64,000 nt of DNA from Asterella californica (Eukaryota; Streptophyta; Marchantiopsida; Marchantiales; Aytoniaceae), in assembly GCA_036924285.1 (NCBI GenBank), contig JAYKYS010000010.1, forward strand, positions 1,736,001 through 1,800,000, read 5' to 3'. How positions within the stretch are numbered: the stretch's first letter is position 1; the number at the start of each line of letters is the position of its first letter. The position numbers and the translations under genes are program-made. Shown in pieces: positions 21,942-31,867 of this stretch. The notes under the pieces were generated by a model, which did not search any database, had not been told where the DNA came from, and was given only the letters and a program-made list of their open reading frames with translations.

Positions 21942-22098
21942 CGGTGTCTCAATTGATTTAGCTAATAATCTTATAAGAGAAAGGTAGTGAGTTCAGTCTT
22001 TTGTAAATCTGATTTAAAAGTGCATGTATTGTAAACTATTAATGAACCTTCTAGTCCGAGTCTTGCTGTGGTGAATTCATATGAACAATCCTATGATC
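21942..22098 (+). repeat. SINE-like repeat, copy 1
   Basis: Homologous over about 157 bp to 62754-62912. Shared blocks are CGGTGTC, AAGAGAAA, GTGAGTTCA.TC, AAAGTGCATG, AAACT.TTAATGAA, CTTCTAGT.CGA and CTGTGGTG. This copy is the more degraded. The GAGTTCA string is the remains of a pol III B-box-like sequence. Confidence 0.55.
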
Positions 22099-22146
22099 CG
22101 TAAAAATCTCAAAAGTAAAATAATAACATATAATAATATATATATA

Positions 22147-22205
22147 CCTTGTAAGGCTTGATAGGGTCTTTCCATGCGTTGGCTATTCATTGAGTCACTT
22201 GTTCA
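22147..22205 (+). repeat. Short dispersed repeat, copy 1 (partner at 47849)
   Basis: CCTTGTAAGGCTT, then GGTCTTTCCATGCGTTGGCT, then ATTCATTG.GTC are shared in order with 47849-47905. It lies about 50 bp right of SINE-like copy 1 and could be part of a longer element. Confidence 0.5.
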
Positions 22206-22499
22206 CAAGTCATCGCATCTTACTGTGGTTTCATAACCGCCGGATTATAGTACGATGCGATCTGATTCATGAAAGCAGTATTGGGTCTTTCTCTGTTCGC
22301 TAATCACACCCACATATAAGTGGGAGGTCCGTTTTGGACCAAATTAGAATCCTCGTTTAGTTGCTAAACATCACAGCTTGACGAAAGGAAGAACGGTTCA
22401 CCCTGAAGCGAATATGCATAGCAATGGCAGTTCCAGCCAAGAAGCGGAAACGGACAAACGGGAAAACCGGAATGTAAATATACATCTCCCGATGAAGTC

Positions 22500-22812
22500 T
22501 GTGAACTTTGGAAACTCTGCTCGTTTTATGTTGTCCAGAAAATATATAAGTATTAAGTGAAAATATATACTAAGTAAATCTAAACACTATATGTTAGCCT
22601 ATGCTTGGAAACATGGGGAAGCCAAGAGAAAACCAATAAGTAATGTCTCTGCTCTCGCGCTTCAGAAGGTACAAGATCGGAGAACTGTATCGACAATTAC
22701 ATTAATGAGACGTGAGGCGTTTAATTTACACCTAACCCTTCCTGCCGGAAGGATTAGGTATAAATTAAATGATTATTCTCTCTCTTCCGAACTTGGAAGA
22801 GGATGAATATGC
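22500..22812 (-). repeat. Paired-hairpin repeat, unit R6
   Basis: In this orientation the order is body, hairpin B (22720-22769), hairpin A (22771-22812). B is a near-perfect 50-bp inverted repeat with arms TTTAATTTACACCTAACCC and GGATTAGGTATAAATTAAA, inner CTTCC/GGAAG and loop TGCC. A has arms ending CTCTTCC/GGAAGAG, loop GAACTT, and closes with GAATATGC. The body shares TGAACTT.GG.AAC, ATATATAAGTATTAA, TACTAAGTAAAT, TGTTA.CCTATG, ACCAATAA and GCGCTTCAGAA with R8 at 44381. Confidence 0.7.
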
Positions 22813-23059
22813 AGTGCTAAACAAAATGATGGAAACGAATAAGCGATGGTCGTCCAAGAAGCAAGTGCATGCGTTCTTCTTCTTGCTTTGTTCTTGTTCA
22901 TACCCATGTCTTGTGAAAAGTGACGGGAAAGACTTTGACAATTTACTTTTTGCTCGTCTAAATTTCTTTAAAATCCCGGTATGGGTTTTAGAGCGTAAAA
23001 GAGAATATTCTTTTTCTCATCACAATGTACTTGCGTGTCCTCTTGAAAACTCTCGGTTG

Positions 23060-26000
23060 CTTTTTTTTGCTTTTTTCTTTTTTGCTTTTTTCTTTTTTTT
23101 CTTTTTTTTGAAGGAGCGACAGTACGCTCGCGATAACTTTATTAGAAAACGTGGGTCAAAAAGAGCCGAGACCCAACACCCGGGTCCCAGGTCATCGTTC
23201 TACCCCTCTGATTACCCCAAGTGAGGGTTTCCAGCTTCGCAGGGCTACCCTCGTCAAGACTGCCCTCCCCCTTCACTAAGTTGGAGCACTGTTCACTATT
23301 CGTATCCTTAGAGGCATTCCGCTTAATCGGAGTCGTCTCCCCGCCGAAACCCTCACTATCGATGGCCGTACTTTTGCTCTTTCTACCCTCGGTATTATCG
23401 AGCGAAAGCGCGCAGCAGGGATGGAGGAAGAGGCTGCTCTCCCCCACGCCAATTGCTAATCTAGTGGGCGTTTCATTTCTGTCGTTCTTCGTGTCCTAGA
23501 TAGCCTCGGGGTTGTGGACACCGAAACAGCCGCGTTTCTTGCCCTCGTTACTATCTCTCTGCAGACAATCGATGTTGATCTCTTTCACGGAGCCACCCCT
23601 TCCATTGCGCTTGCACTTGCTGTTGTTATCGGTGAAGGGAGAAAACCGTCTTCTCCCCTCCACCATCTTCATCGAGAAACCCATCATCTTTCGCCGAGGA
23701 GAGAGACCGCTATGATGAGACTCGTGGAGAGAATGGTTGGCGGGGTTGACGCCAAAAGCATCCTGCCCAACCGGCTTGAGGGCGACCCGCTGGCTGCGAC
23801 TCCTTCTCGTCCCCTTTGTCTTTTTATTTGGATGCATTCTATTCTTCCTCTCCTGAGCACCATTCTCCTTCCTTTTCGTCTCCTGCTGCATTAGATGCTC
23901 GGTACTAATGATTCTTTTATCATGTAAGATCCAGGAGAAGGTGGTGCTCGAGTCCCAATTATTGATCCGCCTGGGCCTACACCGTTTCTTCGTCCGGCGA
24001 TTTATCTCGTAAGGAATTTGCCTCCCGACCCAGTCATCGGGATCAGTGTCAGGCTGGTGGGGTCCTCTCTGCCCTTGCTCTCTTTTGTCGTTGCATTCCA
24101 TCATCTGGTGCCCTGTTGTGTTGGTGTCAGCTTGGTCTTCGTCTTCCTTGGCTCTCGATCCGCGTGTTCCTAGGTGCATTGGGTCAGGAGCCGACTAGGG
24201 GTAGGTCACCTCGACGGATGGTGAAATTGAGTGGCCTCGTGTTGCGCATACTGGATGTTAACTCTGTACCTTTCTTCTCTGCTAGCCCTCGGATGTAGCT
24301 GCTCTTGAATCTCCCTAATGCTCTTCATCGCGTTGACCCACGCCCGTTTGTTCCCATCGTTCGCGTCTTCTCTTAGTGCTGCCCACGCAGTCTTCGCAAC
24401 TTCAGTAAGTAATCTGGTGGCAGGGCGGTCTGCTCTGACATTCCTGAAAACAAGGTTCGTCCTTTCCACCCACGCTACCTGAGTATGTTCTGTGACCAAG
24501 TACAGTAGAGCAGGATTGACCGTGCGAATTTCTATCGCCTTATCTATAGTGCTCAATAAGCTCTCTTCAGTACTATACGGAACCCCCCAGTTTCTCTTAT
24601 GTATCTCCAGCCTGTTCCATCTTCGTTTAACCGCTGCACAGTTCCATAAGAGATGTTCAATCGTTTCAGCAGCACCTCTACATCTGGGGCATAGCCCATC
24701 TCCAATATTCATTTGCGAGGCCCTCTGGTTCGTGAAGAAGTCTTTGTTCAGGACCCTCCAAACCCAAAGGTTCATCCGGTGTGTGCCCCCTTTATCCTAG
24801 ACGCCTTGCCATCTCCTCTGCCACGTTTCCCTTGTGTCATTGACATCCCACCTCCTGCTTAGCGATGTCTCCTGGTTGTCTTTCCTCGGGATCAGTTCTT
24901 TCCATGACCTAAAGCTTTGTGTCCATCCATTTAGTGTTCTATCCCCATTTATCCAACCCCATTTCGGGCTATCTTGCAGGGCCGCGAGAGACAGCACAAC
25001 TTCACCCCCCCACCTTACCAGCGCTTGAAAGCCCTCCACCTCTCCTTCCGGTTCCCCACCCGAAGCAACATCGAGGTGGCAATTTTCGAGGCAATTAATT
25101 AAGTCCAGGTCCTTGATACCCTTCAGTGTCGTTATCTTCCTCCTTCCTGCTTCCTTTGTGGCTTCCCTTTTCGCTTGATCATTGACCCTACCATGCTTTT
25201 GCCACAGTACAGTTACTTGCTCAATACTCAAATCTTCTTTTAACTCCAGAGGGGTACCCGAAAGGGTGAGTTTGGGGTGTACCTTCGCCCATCCTTTCAA
25301 CAGGGAGTTTAAGGTAGGTAAGGCCTTACACTGTAGGTTTGACAACAGCAACAGGCCCTCTTCGGGCGACCACTCCTTGATCTGCTTTTTGTGTTTTCTT
25401 TTCTTCAAGGCTTCCTGGATCCCCCACTTGGCGATGTCCTTCCACTCTTGGTTGCCACCTTCTAGGAGCTTCCCTACATACTTCAGTTTCAGGGCCAAAG
25501 CTACCTCTGAGAAGGGAACGATTCCTAGCCCTCCTTCCCTTTTGCTCTTTGTTATCGTTTCCCAAGCTACCAGCGCCGTTTTGTTCCTTCCTTCCTCATT
25601 CCTTCCCCAAAGGAAACCTCTGCATACCCCTTCGAGCTTCTTAAAGCCTTCCGCCGTAAAGTTGATGCAGGTAAGCTGGTAGGCTGGAATGCTTCTTAGT
25701 ACATGTTGGAGGAGAATAACTCGGCTTGGCCAAGATAATAAACGATTTGCCCAATGTTGTAGCTTTTTTTGTATCCTTTCTACCAGAGCATTCACAATTA
25801 GGCCATCCGTCACTTCAACTCCGATCGACACTCCCAGGTATCGAAAGATTTGGCCGGGCCTGACGATCACACAGCCGGTTTCCTCCAACCAGGAGGGAAC
25901 ATCGCCTATGCCTAGAGGTATCACTAGCGATTTGCTCAAGTTTAGCGCAACACCGGATATTTGTTCGTACTGTCTAATAACCTCTTGTGTCTCCAGGAAG

Positions 26001-26233
26001 CAGACCTCCGTTCCTTTTATCATCAGGCCAGTATCATCCGCGAAAAGCTGGTGCAATAAGCTCTTCCCCTCTCCTATCTGGATGCCTTGAATTTTGCCTT
26101 GTTGCTGGGCTTCCTTGAACATGTCCATTAGAGGTTCCGTCGCTATGGCAAAAAGATAGGGAGCAACTGGGCATCCCTGGCGAACACCTCTCCTCAGGTT
26201 GAACTCATCTGTGAAGGCCCCGTTGATATGCAC
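23060..26233 (-). mobile_element. 5'-truncated LINE (L1-type) retrotransposon copy
   Basis: A visibly more G+C-rich block is embedded in A+T-rich DNA. On the minus strand it begins abruptly at 26233 inside the reverse transcriptase, runs through the ORF2 C-terminus to 24206, then about 1.1 kb of presumed 3' UTR. It ends in an A-rich tail, seen on the plus strand as the T/C tract 23060-23109. The missing 5' half (endonuclease and N-terminal RT) fits aborted target-primed reverse transcription. No convincing target-site duplication was found. Confidence 0.8.
24206..26233 (-). pseudogene. LINE ORF2 fragment: RT C-terminal half and zf-RVT
   Basis: The frame begins within RT at the motif-B region RGVRQGCPVAPYLFAIATEP and carries the catalytic LFADDT motif and FRYLGVSIG. 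It continues through a thumb and connection region (LLSWPSRVILLQHVLRSIPAYQ). It ends with the zf-RVT zinc domain CPRCRGAAETIEHLLWNCAAV. One in-frame TAG (24797-24799) splits it; the reading continues in the same frame to TGA at 24206-24208. The first RT motifs with the first catalytic Asp, and the endonuclease, are absent. The low decay implies a fairly recent insertion. It is dead by truncation and the nonsense codon. Confidence 0.85.
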
Positions 26234-27850
26234 TTAAGAGATAAATGTTATAAGATCTATTTGTATGAAAAGACAAATCTTTTTACCAAATATCTCAAAG
26301 TTAGAGATATCTTGATTATTGAGAGTCAGATTTGAAGGTTATTGGAGTTGACTGAGTCAAGAAGAATGACCTTATAGATATTAGAACAGCGGTTGAAAAA
26401 ATGAACAGTTTCAAATAGATCTTGTTTTATATCTTTGCTATCATTTATGACATGTTCAACTCACAATAACCCTTGATAACAACAATTTCTGCTCACAGAT
26501 TCTCTTTTCACAATGGAAATCTGAGCTAAGCTAGTGATTATGAAACATAAAAAATATATAAATTACAGAACATGCGATAAAACTCATAATTGTGATTGTA
26601 TAGACATACGGGAAATTGAACTAAACTCATGAATCAAGCTCTTGCAAAGAACAAAACTCTTCCATTGGAAATATCAAAAAATTTGAATATCTTTTTTTAT
26701 GTATGGAATGCATGGATGCAAAGAACTCAACTTTGTGGATGACATATGTGGAGAATCCTCATTATAGTTTGTTATATTTTTAAAAGATTTTTATAGATAA
26801 ACATATCTTGAAATTTATATAAAATACTAAAAGTTACATTCATGTCTCATCGAAAGCTTTGATATTTTGACATACAACTTAATCAAGATAATATGTCATA
26901 AAAATATCGAAACACATGTGAATAAATGTCAACAAATGATTAGTCACTCCGCATATAACTAATAATTGAGAACTATCTGGAGAGGAAAGTATGAATAGAT
27001 GTCTATTGTAAGATAGTGTTCAAGTGTGACCTAAAACTCAAATGTCTTTGGAGGTGCATTATCACACTTCATAGAGAAGAGGGAGTACAAAATAAAGTTC
27101 ATCATTTGCTCACCACTTAACGTGAGTATAAGATCACGGACGTGGTTTACAAACATCTTTAGATATGAAATTTTGATACAACATAGAGATGTCTTAGAAT
27201 GCACTGAAGTTGGAAAGCTCTTGAAGAGTATGATCTAAGGGGAGTAAGGCATGCTTTAAGCCTTACCCCCTAACAATCAATTTTTGGACCAAAATTATCA
27301 TTTCAACACTCTAAATCATTTCAAAAAGTTTTGGTGATCTTTCTAACCTATTAGTAGACGTACATTTCGGCATCATCTGTTCATAAACCGACTTAGAAGA
27401 ACTAACTCTTATACAAAAGAGTTTTATCGTATCAAGTTTCATATCCAACCGATAAGTATAACTATACTTATTAGATCCACACTGTGGTCTTGTGTCGAGT
27501 TGAGTCAAACTTCAAATTTATCCGCATGCAAACAAATTGTTTAAAGAGAAAATAATGAGTGGGAGTACAATCTTGGATAATTTTTGTACAGGTAAGAAAA
27601 ATTCTGTTAGCTTCAAATCATTTTATCAGTCATGTAAGGTTGTCTTGTGCAAAACTCTTGAATTAACTTATAGTACATGTAGTACTAAATAATCGCGTTC
27701 TTCTGCCAAGGATCTCCACCATCATAGACATGCTTAAAGAGTCATGGTATTGTTTGCTTTTATTTCTCTATATTTTCAAAACTTTAAAGACTATACCTTC
27801 ATGAATGTCATCGAGACATACCTTAACCATATTTTATAATTAAAAGGATA
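26234..27850. other. A+T-rich intergenic DNA
   Basis: The sequence turns strongly A+T-rich immediately right of the LINE truncation point. No gene, RNA or element was recognised. Confidence 0.5.
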
Positions 27851-28040
27851 TGCATCCGTGAAGTTCATATGTGCACATTTAGCTCAACGTGTGATATTCA
27901 CAACCAATGTGCATCCATACAGTTCATAGATACACACATCTTGAATGACATGTGCATCCATGAAATCCATGAATGTATATTGAATTGACGTGCTATAGCG
28001 ACGGTCAATGTACATCCATGAAGTTCATGGATGCTCGGAT
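27851..28040 (+). repeat. Diverged tandem repeat, four units of 43-59 bp
   Basis: Units begin TGCATCCGTGAAGTTCAT (27851), TGCATCCATACAGTTCAT (27910), TGCATCCATGAAATCCAT (27953) and TACATCCATGAAGTTCAT (28011). Spacings are 59, 43 and 58 bp. Repeat boundaries are often preceded by CAATG. Copies have diverged moderately. Confidence 0.65.
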
Positions 28041-29049
28041 GACCATGAGTTGTGTATGTTAATAACATTCTATGCAAGTCCTTCCGTTAAACGCTAGTGC
28101 AAGTTCTTTATTGACTTCTCAGTTTCAGCGGATTTTGATAAAGAGATCCATCTATTTTTTAGTAATTTTTGTTTTTATTTAAATTTGAATATTTAATTTT
28201 TTCTCAAACTATAAAAGAAGCTCCAAATGCGACAAATTTGGTAAATCTATTAAATTTTTGAATTTAGAATTCATTTTTCTTACAACGAGACTCCTAATTA
28301 TCTCATATTTAAAAAATTGTTAAAAATGTTAAAAATCATCATATTGTGTATTTCTACACAGTTAGATCACTATTTTTTAATCAAATTTCATGTTTTGATC
28401 TTAGGTCTCTTTGATGACTATTTACTCGATTGTTATGAACGATTTTGACATAAATTCCAGTTATTTGTGTATGGATTGTAGGTAGCTTGTTTATATAGAA
28501 AGCTTTTACATAGATGAATGATGGATCAGGTTTTGGATTGTGTGATATTGTTGCAAACTATTTATTTGTAAAAAGGTGTTTCATTTCCTTTTGAGTTACG
28601 TACAACTAGTTTTGTCTTAGGCTTGTATTCAAAGACTTACTTAGCTACTTAGGTGAAGATTAACCTAATTCTTCTACACAATTCTGCTCAAGTTTGTGTT
28701 TATAGAGAAAGATGAAAGTGTACATAAAGTAGAATTTGGTATATCCATATACCCAAAAAAGTTTATTCAAGTGGTTGGGTCTCTCGCTGGCTTATCTTGC
28801 ACATGATATCTCCATAATCAATAACCTTGAGTTTTCTTTGACAGTTTCTACACAAACTAGAATAAGTTCTAATTTTATACTAATCACCACTAGGATGCCT
28901 CCCTATAGATGTTGCAAAGTACACTGCTCCTTACCATTTACTCTACTTGTGGGAATTTTGATTTGTTTCAATGTTTGTTGGAATTTCCTGCACGGGAATT
29001 CTTTTCTTTTCGTTGCTTTGGGTGATGATCTCTTTCTAGGATTGTTACA
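28041..29049. other. A+T-rich intergenic DNA
   Basis: No recognisable gene. Part of a frame open from 28736 lies here, but its composition is what A+T-rich DNA gives by chance. Confidence 0.45.
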
Positions 29050-29266
29050 TCCATGCTGCCCGATACCACCAAAAGTGGATTTACAAATTAAGCGTATTAT
29101 CGGGATTCGTTCACAACCCGTCGATGTTGCAGGTCAGCAAAAGGTCTGGGTATTTCGACTTTCCGGTGCTCCGTCCGAAATCACTTTTGTTTGCGCACAG
29201 AGAGAAACTCTGAGAGCCGAAGAAGCAGCCGTGACACTGTATAGTGTCGCAACTACTGGACTGTAA
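29050..29266 (+). other. Balanced-composition ORF tail, unknown
   Basis: About 70 codons ending at TAA 29264-29266 are much less A+T-rich than the surroundings and read as soluble protein (PPKVDLQIKRIIGI, QKVWVFRLSGAPSEITFV, RETLRAEEAAVTL). TTTCTAG just before could be a splice acceptor. A GACACT-GTAT-AGTGTC hairpin sits near the end. I do not recognise the family. It may be a lone exon, a pseudogene fragment or a transposon piece; function is unknown. Confidence 0.3.
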
Positions 29267-29285
29267 CAACAAAACAAAAACATCC

Positions 29286-29657
29286 AGCAATTTGCTTCAT
29301 CACACCGTCCAGTAGGTTCCTTGAGCTTGATCACACCCCTCTTACGATGTGTGGCTTGATCACAACCCTGGCTCGTTGTTGCCTGTAAAACCAGTCACTT
29401 TGTGATGTTATTCACATGTGAGATTGCACATATTAAATTTCAGAGAATATATAGTCTAACTATTTTGAATAATATTAAATATTTTGAATTACAAGGATAT
29501 TTAGTCAAAGTTAGAAATACTAAAATGATGAACCAAAAAATAAAATTACTGGTTCTACTGTCAATAACCCATCAGGGTATGATCAAGCTTAAGGAATCTA
29601 AGAGGGGTATGATCAAGCTCAAGGAACCTACTGGGGGTGTGATCAAGCAAATTTTTG
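29286..29657. mobile_element. Foldback-like element with subrepeated inverted arms
   Basis: The left arm (29286-29371) and right arm (29570-29657) are imperfect reverse complements of about 87 bp around a ~198-bp A+T-rich centre. Each arm is made of three ~30-bp subrepeats built on GGGTRTGATCAAGC. Their starts in the right arm are 29575, 29605 and 29635, exactly 30 apart. Directly flanking are CAAAAACATC (29275-29284) and CAAAAATATC (29658-29667), alike at 9 of 10 positions and a good candidate target-site duplication. The build matches foldback elements; no transposase is present. Confidence 0.6.
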
Positions 29658-29884
29658 CAAAAATATCAAATAATACGACAAACATTACCATCAGAGATAG
29701 AAGAAGCCCCAGTGGTGACACACTGGAGCAAATCAATGCTCCCTTCATTAAGAGCTAAGCGTGTAAGGGAGAGCTGCTCGTGAATTGCAGCATGCGTGAA
29801 CCTGGGTAAGCAGGAGAGAAATTCGAGCAGGAGATGTGGAGATCGAGCCGACTTGTTTATTAATGTGCGAGAGAGCTACTGGAC

Positions 29885-30052
29885 ATCATCTTGTGGTGAC
29901 GTGGTGATGATAGCTCGAGTGTAGGAAAGCCAGGTCTCAGGTTCGATCCTCGCTAAATGCATTTTGACAATGCGACCACAGGCCGCAGTCTTAGGGTGCT
30001 TGAAGCTCTACGATCCAACCGTAGGCTCAGGATCCTTGTCTTAGAAAAAAAA
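29885..30052 (+). repeat. SINE-like element with tRNA-type promoter boxes
   Basis: TAGCTCGAGTGT (29911) resembles a pol III A box, and AGGTTCGATCC (29939-29949) is an almost perfect B box 28 bp further on. The tract ends in an A-run (GAAAAAAAA, 30043-30051). A true tRNA is excluded because the arms around the T loop and the acceptor do not pair. The 5' edge is approximate. Confidence 0.5.
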
Positions 30053-30071
30053 GTCCGTCTTTTTCTGTTTA

Positions 30072-30213
30072 AGAAATAGTGAGCGCCCTTTTTTGTTCTG
30101 ACACTTCGCGGTCAGCTCTATGTAACTCGCTTAGTTCTTAACAGAAATAGTGGACGCTCTTTTCTGTTCTGACACTTCGCGGTCAGCTCTGTGTAACTCG
30201 CTTAGTTCTTAAT
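30072..30213 (+). repeat. 71-bp tandem duplication
   Basis: AGAAATAGTG...TTAGTTCTTAAC occurs at 30072-30142 and again at 30143-30213 with only a few differences. A third partial unit (GTAACTCGCTTGGTCTTTA) follows at 30225. The core is CTGACACTTCGCGGTCAGCT, whose ends CTGAC and GTCAG can pair. It lies 1.65 kb upstream of the PGDH start codon. Confidence 0.75.
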
Positions 30214-30249
30214 GAAAGATTATTCGTAACTCGCTTGGTCTTTATGACG

Positions 30250-31867
30250 AGTGCATTAATTTACTAATCTGTGCCATCACTGTGTGCTTCGAGATAGAAT
30301 TACGGACACTAACTGGGTACATCACAGCGACGGTGTTGTGTCGCCTTACCGCCAAAGTCTTGTCCGTAGTCCAGTTCGATCTTTACCCTTCGGAGAGTAG
30401 ATTTACTGCATCAGTTGACGTCCGCGTAAATGCATGGAAGATTCTAGCGACAATCCGTTGGAAGACCGCGGGGACGAGACCGACTTTTCGAGACCCCAAG
30501 ATAAAACCCGGCGAGCCAGCCCAGCGCCGGTACTCCTCCCCTGCCACTGCGGTCACTAGGGGGTGTCATTTGTAAGAAGAAAGATTCTTTCTCGGCACTA
30601 AGGTGAAATCCGACGAGCCAGTCCGGCCATGTCCGTCGGACATGGGCGTCCCATTTCCGTGGGGTAGGTCTTCCGATTGCCGTGCAAGTAGTCCGGTCTA
30701 CGTCCGACTAAACTGAGTGGCCGGGATAGATATTATCATGAGATCATTCCATCCTGTACATTCATTCACTATTCGATCATAGTCCAGACATATTCCCGGG
30801 ACAAATCCGGGGAGTAGAATTAAAATCCGAATAAGCAGCCCCGCACACATCCGAACGCCAGTCCCGGACCAACGAATATTTGGGAATTTCTACAAATGAC
30901 AGCCCGTACTGCTCAGGAGTCAGGATCGTCCTTCGGTCGTGGAAGGACCAGCGGTATGACTCGTGCGGGGACAGGCTTCTGACGGGCACGAGTCTGCTGC
31001 AGGCGTCGGGTGAGAGAAGACGTCTCCCGTCTCCAACACGCTGCCTTCCTCTTGCCTTCCCCCGTCCGCCCTGCTGTACTGCCCATCCGACTGCCCAGCC
31101 CTTACGGAATCTGCGTGAAGCTGCTAGCCATCCTGTCCCGCTGTGCGCTTCTTGGAGATGGAGCTTCAGAACCTTGCTCATTTGTTATTATTGATTTTTT
31201 TTCGTACTATTAATTTCTTTAGTAGATAGATCCTAATTGATTCGCAGTTACCTGCCAGTGCGATTCAGGTCGACCCGAAAGGGACGAACGTTTCATGTGA
31301 ATGCAGAAGGGAAATTGTAATTTAGGAGGATGAATCGATCGATCGTTGTGACGGGGGCTCTGTACTGCGACCGACTCAGCTGAGGAGGGAGGGAGACTAC
31401 AGTCCTGATGGGGATTTCAGGTTTTGTAAGAGATAAGCGGCGGAAGGACGAAAGGAAACGGGCAGCAAGAGGGAGCGATCGCTGCTCTTGTTGGGGCTGG
31501 GGCCCACTCCTTTCGCCCTGGATCGTTTCTGTTTTCTGTATCTGTGGCTTTTGGTGATAGCCGAGGAGGCGGACAGGGCTGTGGGTCCATTCTTCGAGCT
31601 TTAGAGCGATATCATCAGCTCAGCGTCAGTGCAGAGATTCATACACGATTTGCTCGTTCCGTTCCGTTCCGTCCCGTGGTCGGTGTCCCTTCTCTCCCTC
31701 CCTCCTTCACTCGGAAACTCTCTCGCCAGGGAGGGTTTGATCGTACTGAAGAAGGTTGAAGAAGAAGATTCAGACGCTTGGATTCGAGTTACCAGTCCCC
31801 TCTGACGTTAAGAGGAGGAGAGCTAGCTGCTGCTTCGTTCCACTCGTTTCGTGGATTGTGGGAAGCC
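30250..31867 (+). promoter_or_regulatory. Upstream region and 5' UTR of the PGDH gene
   Basis: G+C-rich DNA without a recognisable protein leads into the PGDH gene. A perfect palindrome CCATGTCCGTCGGACATGG lies near 30629. The pyrimidine-rich CCCTTCTCTCCCTCCCTCC tract near 31687 is typical of plant 5' UTRs or core promoters. No TATA box can be chosen with confidence. The start site is unknown. Confidence 0.35.

Noticed and set aside
22769..23224. 151-codon frame crossing hairpin A of R6 and the LINE tail
   Set aside because: It reads through a repeat hairpin and a poly-T tract (giving a Phe run), so it cannot be a natural protein.
23496..24179. 227-codon minus-strand frame after the LINE ORF2
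   Set aside because: It is in a different frame from ORF2, lies in the expected LINE 3' UTR, and has a Lys/Arg/Asn-rich composition with no domain; kept as part of the LINE only.
23036..26250. Search for a target-site duplication around the LINE
   Set aside because: Sequence left of the A-rich tail (ending CTCTCGGTTG) and right of the truncation (TTAAGAGATAAATG) share no convincing direct repeat.
28736..29049. N-terminal part of a 176-codon frame
   Set aside because: A+T-rich, Phe/Leu/Ile-rich translation with no motif; only the tail after 29050 has protein-like composition.
29911..29955. Possible functional tRNA gene
   Set aside because: The A and B boxes are good, but the T-stem and acceptor stem do not pair and no anticodon arm can be drawn, so it is treated as SINE-like.
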